From contig JBOZIK010000001.1 in assembly GCA_051453625.1 (NCBI GenBank), positions 6,508,602 to 6,572,601 of the forward strand: DNA of 64,000 nt, given 5' to 3'. Every line of letters starts with the position of its first letter. Position 1 is the stretch's first letter. The stretch comes from Welwitschia mirabilis (lineage: Eukaryota; Gnetophyta; Gnetopsida; Welwitschiales). The notes beneath the pieces are model-generated. The model saw nothing but the letters and a program-made list of their open reading frames with translations. It was not told where the DNA came from and made no database searches. Shown here in pieces: positions 37,001-48,899 of the stretch. The translations under genes were made by a program, and so were the position numbers.

Positions 37001-37152
37001 TTATGTGGCATGCTATTACTAGCCTATGATGATGAAGAAAACACTTAATAATGAATAAACATGTAATTTCTATCACCACTTCATCCCTAGAGATAATAAT
37101 CTGGATCTTGTCATTCTTCCCATCTTATAAACTTGGCCTTTCATAAAATAGG
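34090..37152 (+). pseudogene. Tat-lineage Ty3/gypsy pol, part 1 (protease, extra RNase H, RT)
   Basis: Polyprotein of a Ty3/gypsy retrotransposon, plus strand. Before the protease, LPCNVVKELKKC..LSIFEVLQMS (34118-34195) matches the Tat linker. Protease at 34340-34610: LGDYTNIFPYKVCK, DIPVIYGVLLNWSW; the catalytic Asp is lost. An extra (archaeal-like) RNase H follows at 34880-35200: SFKLGFTASNNSIEYEALIQ. RT at 35590-36350: KEFKDVFTYSYKDLK, MWVPNLVSVKRSGEIHLRVD, SFLDGFSKYNHA and VYLDDMTAYSKK; both catalytic aspartates (36160-36165) survive. Thumb/RNase H debris runs to 37152, where a copia element is inserted. The order protease, extra RNase H, RT occurs in a group of plant gypsy elements. Heavily broken by stops. 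Confidence 0.88.
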
Positions 37153-38563
37153 TGAGGATCATTGAACTCAGAGGGGAGGGGTGAATGAGATCTACTAATT
37201 AAAAAATCACCACTAAAATAAAATAAATAATAAAGACTTCACTAGATTAACATGATTCCCCATCCTAGGTACATCCACTCATAGAGGGTAGCTTTTATTC
37301 ACACCTCTTGATACCCTTAACCTATAAAATAGTGGTTTTGAAACATCATCAATTTCACATAAAAATGAAAAGATACTTGTAAGATAGCACTCTCTTTCCT
37401 TCAGGTATTACAATAGATAAAAACTTAAAGTGTGCTTATAAGCACTAAAGGAATCATACCCATATAATAGTTGTCTTATAATTTAGAATCCTAAGCAAGG
37501 GACCTTGAAAATAATAAAAATTAATGAACTAAGAAGAATGAACTCAAGAATATGATAGTCTTACAATGACATGCCAATAAACAATACTAACAAAGAAAAC
37601 AACAAGCCTAAAAGATGTCACCTTGATGGAATGTTTGAGTCCTCTTTGTTGTAGTCTTTCATAAGTATTCAAGATTATAGTGATGCATCTTTAAAAAAGA
37701 TAATGATCAAGTAATTTATTTAGCAAATGGTCCTCTTCATAAATGTTACAGAAATCTTTATGAATAGTGCTAATCACTCATGTTAATAACCCTTTTTCTT
37801 TATACTTTTTTTGCCTTTTATACTTTTGATGTCTTCTTTGTCTTTACCTTAGTGAGATAGTTATTCAAAAATGCTTAAATACTATGCAACAACTATAAAT
37901 GGCTAAGTTTTATTCATTCAATGGCTATTTTATTTTTTATTAATTTTTTGAGGTAGACATCTTTAATGTAGTAGACGTCTTTATTAGACTAATGTATTTA
38001 TCCTAGAAGATGTCTTCAGTCAAACTGCATAGATTTTAGTAATACTTAAATTACTATATCTTTATTCTTAGAGATCATGAATTTAATGTGTAAAATGTTC
38101 TTGATTCCCTAAAATGTAGATAATTCATCATAGTATAATTTACCTCTATTACCTCTTTAATTTTAGCACAGATGTCTTTCATTCCGTAGACATCTTTAGA
38201 TAGTTAAAATAGTATATATGTCTTTAGTTTTCTAGATGTCTTTCATCTATCTTAGCTTCTTGATCTAATATAGACGTGATTATCATGATAGATATATTGA
38301 CCTATGACAAACTCAAATTTAGTCTAGATGACTTTAATATAGTGGATGTTTTCATCATAAATGTCTTTAGATATGTAGATATCTTCAAGAAATTGTGTAT
38401 ATTCTTCATGAATTTTGAAATGAAGCTTCTATGTACTTAGAACTTTGATGTTTGACTGGCTTAATCCTCATTTGAAGTTTAGTATTATCTAATTTTTTAG
38501 TCTACACATTAGACACATCATATTTGACAAGTGAAATTATTAAAACTAGGATTTTTACCAACA
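37153..38563 (-). repeat. 3' LTR of SIRE-like copia element
   Basis: 1411 bp; pairs with 46274-47633. Contains a cluster of AGACGTCT-type octamers (about 37950-38390), many now AGATGTCT or AGACATCT. Confidence 0.93.
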
Positions 38564-38577
38564 ATCTTCCCCTTTTT
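38564..38577 (-). promoter_or_regulatory. Polypurine tract of SIRE-like copia element
   Basis: Minus strand CAAAAAGGGGAAG lies directly before the 3' LTR start TGTTGGTAAAA. Confidence 0.9.
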
Positions 38578-38579
38578 GA

Positions 38580-41435
38580 TGATGATCAAAACTTATCAAA
38601 TCTCATTAGTGATATCATGTTAAAAATTTACTTAAGAAAAATTAATCCAAGAGAAGACACAATGTATTACATAAGGAATGTTACAAATTTAAAAAAGTAA
38701 AGACATTAGATAACAATATTGATAATCATTTATAAGATAATAAATAGGAAGTAGTACTAATAAACTGAATTGCTAGATACATGCCAAAACATAATTTATA
38801 TTACATACACAAATAATCTCAACAAGAGATAGAGAATAATAAAAGATCATAAAAAATTATTAGGGAATGTGTTCCAATATGTAAAAGTAAGCATTAACAA
38901 TTATGTCACTCACAGGAAGTCTAATCCATCCATATTAAATCCACATCCTCTAGGCTCACACAAGATGTCTAGTATGATGTAATTTAATTTACCCATTCAA
39001 TCTGATTTACCTATCTTCTCTTCCTTTTTAGATAGCACAAAAAGTACTATTCACTAAGGACCAAATCACTGGTATATCGAGTACCATCTCCTGCATCATC
39101 ACTATCAGATGATATGGATGGAGGTGTATGCCACTTCCATGATGCCAGCTATAATAATTTATCATAACCCTGAGAGGCTTGTCTCCTCATACACGAGTAT
39201 GTTTAAGAGGTAATAAGGTATTAAGAAGCTAGGTGTAGATGTCTTAGCAAAATTAGAAGCTAAGGATAGAGAAATGTTGAGAGTTAATGATGAATAAGAA
39301 ATGTGATAGGTGATGGTGGAGATGGAAGACAAGGTGGTGAAGGTATATGACATGTAATGGAGGCTGTGTGAGATGATGAATAGATAGTTTGCAATGAGGC
39401 TTTAAAATACAAGAGGCTCATCATCAAATCTCTTAGATTCCACCTTCTATTTCCCCTATGCCTATGCTAGATTTTATGATAGTTTTTTATGCCTCCTCTA
39501 TGCTTGTGTTAGAGCTTAGTGATTCCCTTGAAGGTGTGACTCCTTCTTTGTGGACTCTGAGGAATCTGAATCATTAGCTTTACCAAAATCATAACTTGTA
39601 GTAGGAGGTGCAGGAGGTGCCTCTGCCTCAGATTTCTTCTCTAAATCAAATCAAGTGAGAGTCCTTATGGATTTCCAACTACTTGTAGGTGCATCTTTCT
39701 TACTAGCTATGTACTAGTGCTTCTTTAATCTCAAGAGATTTCTTTTAATATTACCTATCATTTTTGCAATTGCTTCGAGACCCTTCTTTATTGATGAGGA
39801 ATTATAGATAGTTTTACAATAAGAGTAGTGAAATTATGCCTCAGAAGGTCTCCTACTTCTGCCTTTACTTGCTAGCATTGAAGCCCATCACTTTGCACTG
39901 AACTTTGAAAGTAGAATTTTGGGATGAATGAGATTAACCTATGAAACTGAAATGCTGGCATCACTAATTATTAGGCCAATCAAACAAGGATGATCCAAGA
40001 TATGATCCTTACAAAAGAGTGTAATAATATTCATGAACAAGATAAAGCTAAGATTAATTTTGATTCCTATGAGAAGACAATATACTACAAATTTCTGTAT
40101 GGATTTGTAATAGCTATAGCTATCTCTATGAACTAATATAGTATAAAATGTAATCAAACTTAGAATGGATGCATTAGAAACCATGTATTTACATTCTACA
40201 TTCTCATAAAAATTCATCTTTGAATGTTCAAAAATAACATTGCTTAATGAATGCTATAAAATTGTAATAAAGCAACATGTAAAGATATCCTTGAAAGAAT
40301 GCATATACAACTAAGAAATCTCTAAATCATCAATTTTAAACATGGAATTGATAAAACTAAACATAAGAAAGAGATAGATACCTGTTACTCAAGTCTGAAA
40401 ATTATTTATTTTATCATCTATTTCATGAATGTTGATATAGAATTCACAAACAATGGGATCTAGAATGCTTTGCTCTAATTAAACTATCATGCCCTAATCA
40501 AAATGAGAGAAATAAAATAGGTGCTAACATTTCCTGTGTTTTTGAAAGCTAAGGGTTCTTTTTGCAATAATGGAGTTTTTGATCCATGTTTTAAAATGTT
40601 TTGCAGCTAATTCATGGTAAAATTATAGTTCATACTAAGATCTATGAGTTTTAATGATAGGTTCCTTTCCTTTTAAGGCATCATAGGTTTTTCTCCTTAT
40701 CATTTTGAAATTAAAACACTAAAAGAGCTAAACTCTGATAAGAAAATGTAAAAGAACCAATGAAGAAAACACCTATTAAAGAAAAGGGCATGTGATTTTT
40801 TGGCTGTGAAGACTTCTTCTAAATCAAAAACATCTATGCTAAGAGATCTAAGAAAAGCTATAGAGTACTCTAAGAGGGACACCTATTGAGTGAAGGATTG
40901 AAATTATGGGATGGTAGTCTCCTTCTTGAATAAAAAGAATTAAAACACCTTATCTTAGTGTGCATTTTAATTTTGGATGTGTTACGTGAAAGATGTCTAC
41001 TACTTGAAAGGCATCTACATGAAAAAAGTAGATTTCTATTAATTAAACATACATCTACTGTTAAAAAAAATTTAATGGTTACCTATTCATTACAAAGATA
41101 TCTATATAATCAAAGATGTCCATTTTGAAAATCACCATAACTTAAAAAATAATACCTGAACTCTTAATACATCTGAAATCCCAAAGACATCTGCTCAAAA
41201 TATGTCTATAAATTAAAGACATCTCTAAGATATACATCTATCCCTTAAAAGAAATCTTTTCTATAAAACTGATACTTTAAAATTTTCTATAGCTAATATT
41301 AATATTAGATGACCATAGCTTCAAAGAATGATGAAGTAACATGTACATGATATGCTAGTCTATGTTTTAGCTAATATCAAAACTTATAGAGTATTAAAGT
41401 ATGGAGTTGATATTTTGAGACTAATTACCTTGTAA
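38580..41435 (-). pseudogene. Extra 3' region of copia element with accessory ORF
   Basis: About 2.9 kb between the end of RNase H and the PPT, more than a plain copia element needs. The best open stretch runs 40217 to 39939 (92 codons on the minus strand). It continues with stops to about 39000 through a Ser/Glu/Pro/Ala-rich part (EAEAPPAPPTTSYDFGKAN near 39620). The part CLLIGIKINLSFILFMNI..DHPCLIGLIISDA has the layout of the plant 'putative transposon protein' domain (Transposase_32-like: a hydrophobic segment, IN, a helix, then LPYG..LT). SIRE-type elements often carry an additional, so-called env-like ORF in this place. I cannot show membrane or fusion features and do not call it an envelope gene. 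Confidence 0.45.
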
Positions 41436-44100
41436 CTTACTTGATTAGCAAGGCTCAATCCCCAAGTTCCTACATAATTTGATAAATCTATCACCACTTA
41501 GTATTTTAATAAGAACATCAGTGAGTTTATCATTAGTATTAATATATTTTAACATAATGTTCTTATTTTGTACATTCTCTATAAGGAAGTGATGTCTAAT
41601 CTTAATATGTTTGGTGCTTAAATGCTAAATTAGATTCTTTGAGATTTTAATAGTACTTTTGTTGTCATGATGAATGGAAATACTTTTCATGATTATTCTA
41701 AACTCTTTTAATATTTTCTTTATCTAAAGTAACTTATTACAACAACTTCCAGTAGTAATGTATTCTACCTGGGCAGTTGAAAGGGTAGCTAAATTTTGCT
41801 TTTTTCTACTCTAAGACACCAAGCATTATGCAAGAAAAAAACAATTTCTACTAGTTCTCCTTATATCATCCTTGTAACCTAGTAAATCTACATCACAATC
41901 TTTAACTATATTAATGTAGAAGTCCTTTGAATAGAAAAGGCCCTAGTTAATAGTACTTTAGGATCACTTTGATATTGGACACAAATTCCTATACTTAAAA
42001 TGATATCAGGACTATTAGTAGTATGATTCAATAAACTATTAGTCATATCCTCTGTATAGCTTTTAGTCAAACTTCTTACAATTCTCATCCTTATCCAGTT
42101 TCATTCTTTAGCTCATTGGAATATCTTTTACCATGCAATCCTGTAAGCCACACTTAATGAATAAATTTTTAACATATTTAGTTTGAGAAATAAACATATG
42201 TTATTTGTATTGCATAACTTAAAGCCCCAGCAAGTTACTCATTTCTCCCATAAGAATCATTTCAAATTCATTCTATATTATCTTAGCAAACTTATTATAT
42301 AATGATTCATTAATAGCATCAAATGTGATATCATCCACATAGATTTGTATAATAGTAAAATATTTACCATCTATTTTAATAAAAAAGGTAATACCAAATG
42401 TACATCTTTTAAATCCATTTTCTATTAAACCTCCTAGGAGTTTTTTATGCTAATGTTTAGGTACTTGCTTGAGACCACAGAGAGCCTTTTCAATCTATAA
42501 ATATAATCTAAGATGGGAGTCAGTAAAACCTTTAGGTTGTTTAACATATACCTCTTCTTAAAGTACTCCATTTAGAAAGGCAGTTTTGACATCAATTTGA
42601 TAAAGTCTGAATCCTTTCACACATGCAAAGACTAAGATCATTCCTATAGACTCCATATGTGCTACTAGTGTAAAAGATTTTTCAAAGTCTATACCTTCTT
42701 ATTGGTTGTGCTCTTTAGCTATTAACCTTGCTTTATTTCTAATAACATTACTATTTTTATTTGTTTTATTTCTAAAGACCTATTTTGTGATAATAATAGG
42801 TTTATTGGATGTCCTTGAAGTGAGTTCCTAGACATCATATATTTCAAACTGATTAAGTTCTTCTTACATTGTCAACATCCAATGCTTATCACTTTCTACT
42901 TCAATGAGAGTTTTGGGTTCTATTTGAGAGGTTTATGCTACAAATCCATAGAATTTCTTAGTAATAATTTGAGTATAAATACCTCTATATGCACTATTAA
43001 TGATGTTACTTATAGAATTACTTCTTTTTAGTTTGATCATGTTTGAATAGATTTCTTTCTCTATTTCTTCTTCCTTTTTTCCTTACTATATGATTATGCT
43101 TAAGGTTTGCTAGAGGGTTGTCCAAGCTGTATAAGAACATAGTCATGCTACACATAAATAGAAGTTAAATCAGTATCATCTATTTTAACATTAATAGGTT
43201 TCTCTGCTACATTAGTTCTATTGTTGAACACTCAGTAGGCTTTATTAGTCATGAAGTAACCTATAAAAGTTTCATTTTCAACTTTGAAATAAAATTTTCT
43301 TAGATTATATTTTTATTTAAAATAAAACATTTTAAATCAAACACATGAAAATAACTTACTAAGGGTTTCTTACTAGATCATGGTTCATGTGAGGTTTTGA
43401 AAGTAAAGAATCTTACTAAAACTTGATTGGAAATTTAGTATGCAGTGTTAATGGCTTCTGTCCAAAAATGATATGGAACCTATTGATTGTACATCATCAT
43501 TCTTGCATTTCATTTGGAACCTTATTCTTTCTTTTAGCATCTTCATTCTGCTATGGAGTTCTTGATGCAAAGAATTGGTGAAGGATGCCAAACTATTTAC
43601 AAATGTCTCTAAACCTTATAATATTAAATTTGATGATTATTACTTCTTATTATCTTAATTTTATATCCTTTTTGATTCTATAACCTAATATAAACTTATA
43701 CAAAATGTAAAATGTATCATCCTCATAAGCAAGGAAGGCTATCCATGTGAAATAAAAGTAATCCTTAATAATAGTTACGTAATATATTTTCTTACCAAAA
43801 CTTTTAGTAGTAACAAGACCAAGAATATCAAGATGCAAAAGATCTAAATGGCATTTACTAGTGATAGAGTTTTTCTTATCAAATCTTGCCCTTGTTTGCT
43901 TTTCTCTTTAGCATGCCTCACAAAGTTGATCATCAAACTTTTACAACTTAGAAAGTCCTCTTACTATATATTTTGATGATAAGATCTTTATAAAGTCCTA
44001 ATTCATGTGGTCAATCTTCCTATGCTATAGCTTTGTTTCACTTGTGATAGTTAATAGACACTTTATTCCCTAGTTAAAAATATCTTATAAAGTATTGATG
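41436..44100 (-). pseudogene. Ty1/copia pol: integrase, RT, RNase H
   Basis: Minus strand, read 44100 to 41436. Pre-integrase and integrase: FDDQLCEAC, LHLDILGLVTT then YYVTIIKDYFYFTW (about 43970-43730), and FASRTP (43560), like FSAPRTPQQN. RT: QIDVKTAFLNGVL.EEVYVKQPKGF (42600-42530), CGLKQVPK (42480), IYVDDITFDA (42345-42318) with both catalytic Asp codons intact at 42330-42335. RNase H ends with the LSTA..EYI and GSCCNKLLW blocks near 41780-41720. These parts would cut, copy and integrate the element. Reading needs several frame changes and passes many stops, mostly TAG/TAA. Protease lies probably at 44200-44900 but is not readable. Confidence 0.9.
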
Positions 44101-44999
44101 TAGACATCAGATTTTCTAATTCTCATGAATAATACTTTATTTAAATTGTACTCTTTGATAACACAATCATCTTCGGTGAAAGTTACAAAAAATTTTGCAT
44201 CACATAATTGACTAAAACTAAGAATATTATGTTGCAATCATTCTATAAAAATGGAGGGGAAAAAACACATTTTTAACCTTGGGAAAATTATCTCCTTCAA
44301 TGTTTCCAAAACCTTTAATGAAAGTATTTTTATTGTTACCAAAGGTGACCACTCCTTTTTATTTCTCTACCAAGATTGTAAAGCTAAATTTATCTCCAAT
44401 CATTTGTCTTGAACATTCATTTTTAACATTATAGACATGTTTCTTTACCACTGGTAGTACAATCTAAGCTAAAAGAGCTAGTCTTAGTTTTGAAATTCAT
44501 ATCTTCTTTGGTTTAGTCTACATAAAAAATTGTATCATACTTCTTGGTCTTTTGGCATTGTTAGGTAATATCTAGTGTTGATTTTAAATGGATAATTAAA
44601 CTAATAATGACCACACTTATAGCACTAATAATAGGTAATATTATTATTATAAACTATATATTCATACCTTGACTTGTAGTTCCATTTGCTAAACAATGAT
44701 GCTGAAGTACTAGTGAGGCTTCATTATGGCCTAAGCCACTTTTATCATTTGGACTTCCTCATTATCTAAGCACGATGTTTAAGATCTTTTTTTATTGGGT
44801 AAACTTCTCATTGATTTTTTTAGTATTAGCAAGTTCCTATCTAACATTCTTTAATTCATACATCATCTTACTAATCTCAATTTCAAGAGTTGAGCTCTCA
44901 AATGATAATATATTGCAAGTATCCTTTTCATGTTCATATAATAATTTACAAGAATGGGGCATTTTTTTTCAATTTTAAAACATACCTTTTATAACTTAA

Positions 45000-46258
45000 T
45001 AAATTATTCATAAATTAATTCATCCCTGTATTGAAGTTCCATATCTAGTTCATATTCAATTTTTTATTCAGATTTTTTTTTCTTTCTTTATTATCCTTTT
45101 AGTTATGCATAATGATTATATAAGATGGATGAGCTCTTTTATCATCAGAGGCCTCTACTTTAGTTGCATCCTCATCATCATCCTAGCTTATGAGAAAAAT
45201 ATCTCTTCTTCTTAAATTCCTTCTTTTGTACTTTCACATGTAATCTATTAACGCTAGGACATTTTGAGGTTATGGGTCCTTGTCCTCACAAACCCAACCT
45301 TCTAACTTGGAATATTAAAATTAGATGAAAGTGAAAAGCTATTAGAATTTTTACCTTTGGACTTACCTCTAGCTTAAAATTTTGAATGTTTTTTATAGCC
45401 CTTCTTCTTATTTCTCTTTCGTGAAAGAAGGCTTTTGACTCACCTTATGATAAGAGCAAGTTCTTCTTTTACATCATATTCAAATGAATATCCATTTAAT
45501 ACTTCTTTTATTTTACTTTTAGAATCTTACCTTAGGTTTTCATTATCTTTATGAGTAGTAGGCTTCTCCTTCTGAGCACCATCTTGAATAGGATTCATCT
45601 TGTAAGCCATTAGAGTACCTTGTAATTCCTCAATCTTTATTATATTTAAATATATTAATTCTTTCATGAATATTATTTTAGATTTGTATTCTAGATTTAA
45701 GGATCTAATAATATTTTAAATTATCTTATCCTATCGAACATTTTTACCAATGCCACATATGGCATTCACTATGTTAGGGATCTTATGAATTACTCATGTA
45801 CTTTCTCTCCATTGTTCAAGGGTTTTTAAACTGATTAGTTTAAACAAGGAGCTTTGATTTCTTAACGGTGGAGATTCCTTCATATGTTTTCACTATAACA
45901 TCTCTATCTCTTATGTTGTTTTACATCTAGTTATTCAGTTTAATTCCTCCATTGTAAGGGCTAAGTAAAGATTATTCTTTGCCTTTGAATCGTACATGAA
46001 TGTTTTCATGTTTTTGTCCTTCTAGTTACTTCTAGGTTTGTTTTATGTGATAAAGTTCCCTGTGGCATCCATAATGGTTCTTGTAGGTTCTGAGTATCCA
46101 TGTTTAATGCTTTATCAAATCTAAAGCTCATAAGATTACAATTACACCCTTATCCTCATCTTCTAATAGGCATACTTAGGACCATCAAAGAGTGGAGTTA
46201 GATGCATGACACCCATTTCATAGTTAACTCAAGGATGTTACTCCTTTTCATGGGTACT
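45000..46258 (-). pseudogene. Ty1/copia gag remnant
   Basis: Between the PBS and pol on the minus strand. A CCHC knuckle is recognisable at about 45295-45250: GQGPITSKCPSVN, where expected Cys-x2-Cys-x4-His has decayed (second Cys codon TGT to TGA, His to Pro) and the last Cys is kept. It is followed by a Lys-rich tail (KVQKKEFKKK), usual after the knuckle. The capsid part upstream is too broken to identify motif by motif. Confidence 0.65.
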
Positions 46259-46271
46259 TACTTTGATACCA
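46259..46271 (-). promoter_or_regulatory. Primer-binding site (tRNA-iMet) of SIRE-like element
   Basis: Plus strand ACTTTGATACCA, i.e. TGGTATCAAAGT on the minus strand, ends 2 bp from the 5' LTR. Confidence 0.88.
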
Positions 46272-46273
46272 CT

Positions 46274-47633
46274 TGAGGATCATTGAAATCAGATAGTAGG
46301 GCTAAATAAGACTTACTAATAAAAAAATTCACTATTAAAATCAAATAAAAATACACAATAAATACCTTAGCAGATTAACGTGGTTCCCTAACTTGGGTTC
46401 ATTCATACATAGAGGGTAGCTTTTCTTCATACCTCTGGATATTCTTAACCTACAAAATAGTGTTTGTAACATCACCAACCTCACATATAAATAATAATCT
46501 TCTCACAAGGTAGCACTCTCTTCCCCTTAGGGATTGCAATATACAAAAAATCGAAGTGTGCTTATAAGCACTTAAGGAGGTATACCCATACAAGGGTTGC
46601 CTTACAATTTGGAATCCCAAGAAAGGGGTTCTAAATAAAATAATAACTAATGAATTAAGAAGAGTGAATTCAAAAATATTATAGTCTTACAATGACATGC
46701 TAATAGATAATACTAACAAAGGAAACAATAAGCCTAAAAGATATTACTTTGATGCAATGCTTAAGTTTTCTGTATTATGGTCTCTTATGAGTATCTAAGA
46801 TCAAAGTGATGCAGATTTAAGAAAGAAAATGATCAAGTAATGTATTTATTAAATAATCCTCTTCATCAAGGTTACAGAAATCTTTATTAGTAGTGCTAAT
46901 CACTCATGTGAGTAACCCTTTTTCTTTACACATTTTTTACCTTCTATACCTTTGATGTCTTCTTCACATTTACCGTAGTGATTTAAATACCATTCAGTGA
47001 CTACAAAATACCAAGTTTTGATCATTCAATAGATTTTTTGACATAGACATCTTTAATGTAGTAGATGTCGTTTTGAGGTATATGTCTTAATCCTAGAAAA
47101 TGTATTTGGTCAAACTACCTAGATTGTTGTATCTTTGATCCTTATAGATCATGAATTTAATGCATAAAAATTTCTTGATTCCCTAGAATGTAGATAATTC
47201 ATCATAGTATAATTTATCTTTAGTACTTCTTTTATTTTAGCACAGACATCTTTGATTTTGTAGATGTTTTTAATAGCTAAAGCAATATAGATTTCTTTAG
47301 GTTATGAGATGTCTTTCACCTATCTTAGCTCCTTGGTTTAATATATATTTCTTTGTCATGATAGATGTATTTCCCATGATAAAATCAGATTCGGTCTATA
47401 TGTCTTTAATATAGTAGACGTCTTCACCGTAGACATCTTTAGATACGCAAATGTCTTGAGTCAATTGTAATATCTTTCATGAATTTTGAGCTAAAGCTTC
47501 TGTGTACTTTGAACTTTGAGGTTTAACTGGCTTAATCTAGATTTATAATTTAGTGTTCTCCAATTTTTCTATTTGCACATTAGACACATGATATTATATA
47601 AGTGGAATCATTAAAACTAGAATTTTACCAATA
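46274..47633 (-). repeat. 5' LTR of SIRE-like copia element
   Basis: 1360 bp, partner of 37153-38563. Carries the same AGACGTCT-type octamers, often decayed at the other strand's C. Confidence 0.93.
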
Positions 47634-48260
47634 ATGGATACTTAATTTCATTATAAGAATCTATCCCCCTTCCTCTATTAGACATTCATTTATTTTTACC
47701 ACTATAGAGTATAGTACAATATGAATGGAGGTACAAGCAAGTAGACAACCAAATACAAAGATAGTAATAGACTTTCTAGAAAAAAACATCATCACTTACT
47801 TTAGGCATCCCTAGGCCCTGGTCCATGATAATTTTAAAGCATTCACCTTTATCAGGTTTACAAGAATGATATTATGATAATAATATTTCTTTTAATATCT
47901 ATATAATATATTACCCTTGGTGAAAAGGCCTAACAGAATCCTTAAATAAAAACTTGCTCACATGGATAAACAAGATAATGATCACATCCTCCTCCTCTTT
48001 CCTTATGGGGAGAAAAAAGATTTCAAACTTCTATGAAGATATGGATTTAGCTGTCCAAAATAAGTTGAGAAGATGGTATATCTTTATCAAGTATATGTTA
48101 AGGGCCAATATATTAAGGCACAAGATCAATATCTAATCCAATTCCTACTATCTAATATATTGCCAAAGATCCTACCTTACTAATTAGATTCATTTAGAGA
48201 TTTATGAGTTCATGGAGGCATCTCTGAGTTCTTTGGAAGCTTTATTAGATAGGAAGCTAG
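47634..48260 (+). pseudogene. Tat-lineage gypsy pol, part 2 (integrase)
   Basis: Continuation of the element broken at 37152. At 47815-47850 ALVHDNFKAF corresponds to the integrase core II..DNG..F. At about 47920-47990 a YYPQGNGQAE-like block survives as LP.VKRPNRIL followed by KNLLTWINKIM, like NK.L..ILKK. The plus-strand frame 47954-48136 runs on as a Lys/Arg-rich helix. It would join element cDNA to host DNA. It is recognisable by context and order, less by single motifs. Confidence 0.65.
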
Positions 48261-48899
48261 AACTATGAGAATTACAAAACACATGAGATAAAGCCCTCCC
48301 TATCATGCTAAGGCACTAGACTATCGTCAAATGATTGTCTAATATGAGAATAACTCTTAAAATGCTTCTATATCAAGGATCTAATACTACTTAGAGGTTA
48401 AATTATAGATAAGGTTGAAGGAAATCAAAAGTTCTCTTTCCTTTATATGGAACCCTATTAGATCATATCATTCATTGGAAACCAAGATCATAGAACTACT
48501 AACCTCTAATCAAAATGATTCTTGACACATACAATAGCTTTTACCTTCATTACTATTTTATAGCTCTTCCAGTTTTCTCCTAGGGTAAATATCTCTTTCA
48601 TTCCTAAAATATCTTGTACATAGTAGGATAATAGTTTTAAGTTTAAGTTTCTTTTAGTATTAAAATTACTGGATAATAGTTAGTATAAGTTAATTAAAAT
48701 CAAATTGTATAGTTTTAAAAGAATAGAAATCTTCTTCTATTGAAACCAATAAGCAGCTATTACATTAAGTCAAAGTCTACTCTAAAGCTACAGCTCAATA
48801 AAAATAAGAATAAATAGTAAAACATAAAGGTCTATAAAATTTCATTAGAATTCTAGGAGGTATTATCTTCATAACCACCTAGCTAATCTTTAAAAATGT
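48261..48899. other. Non-coding interior of Tat element
   Basis: Between integrase and the antisense ORF; no motif recognised. Confidence 0.45.

Larger units (their letters stand above)
37153..47633 (-). mobile_element. Complete 10.5-kb Ty1/copia element, SIRE-like, nested in Tat element
   Basis: Minus-strand LTR retrotransposon with LTRs 37153-38563 and 46274-47633, iMet PBS, PPT, gag, pol and a long 3' extra region. Gypsy pol sequence stops at its left edge and gypsy integrase resumes after its right edge. The LTRs begin (minus) TGTTGGTAAAA / TATTGGTAAAA and end ..CAATGATCCTCA. By eye the LTRs are only about three-quarters identical, so the insertion is old. The flanks ATAGG (left) and ATGGA (right) are at best a decayed target duplication. 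Large LTRs, total length and space for an ORF after pol resemble the SIRE/Maximus lineage, which is an inference. Confidence 0.92.
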
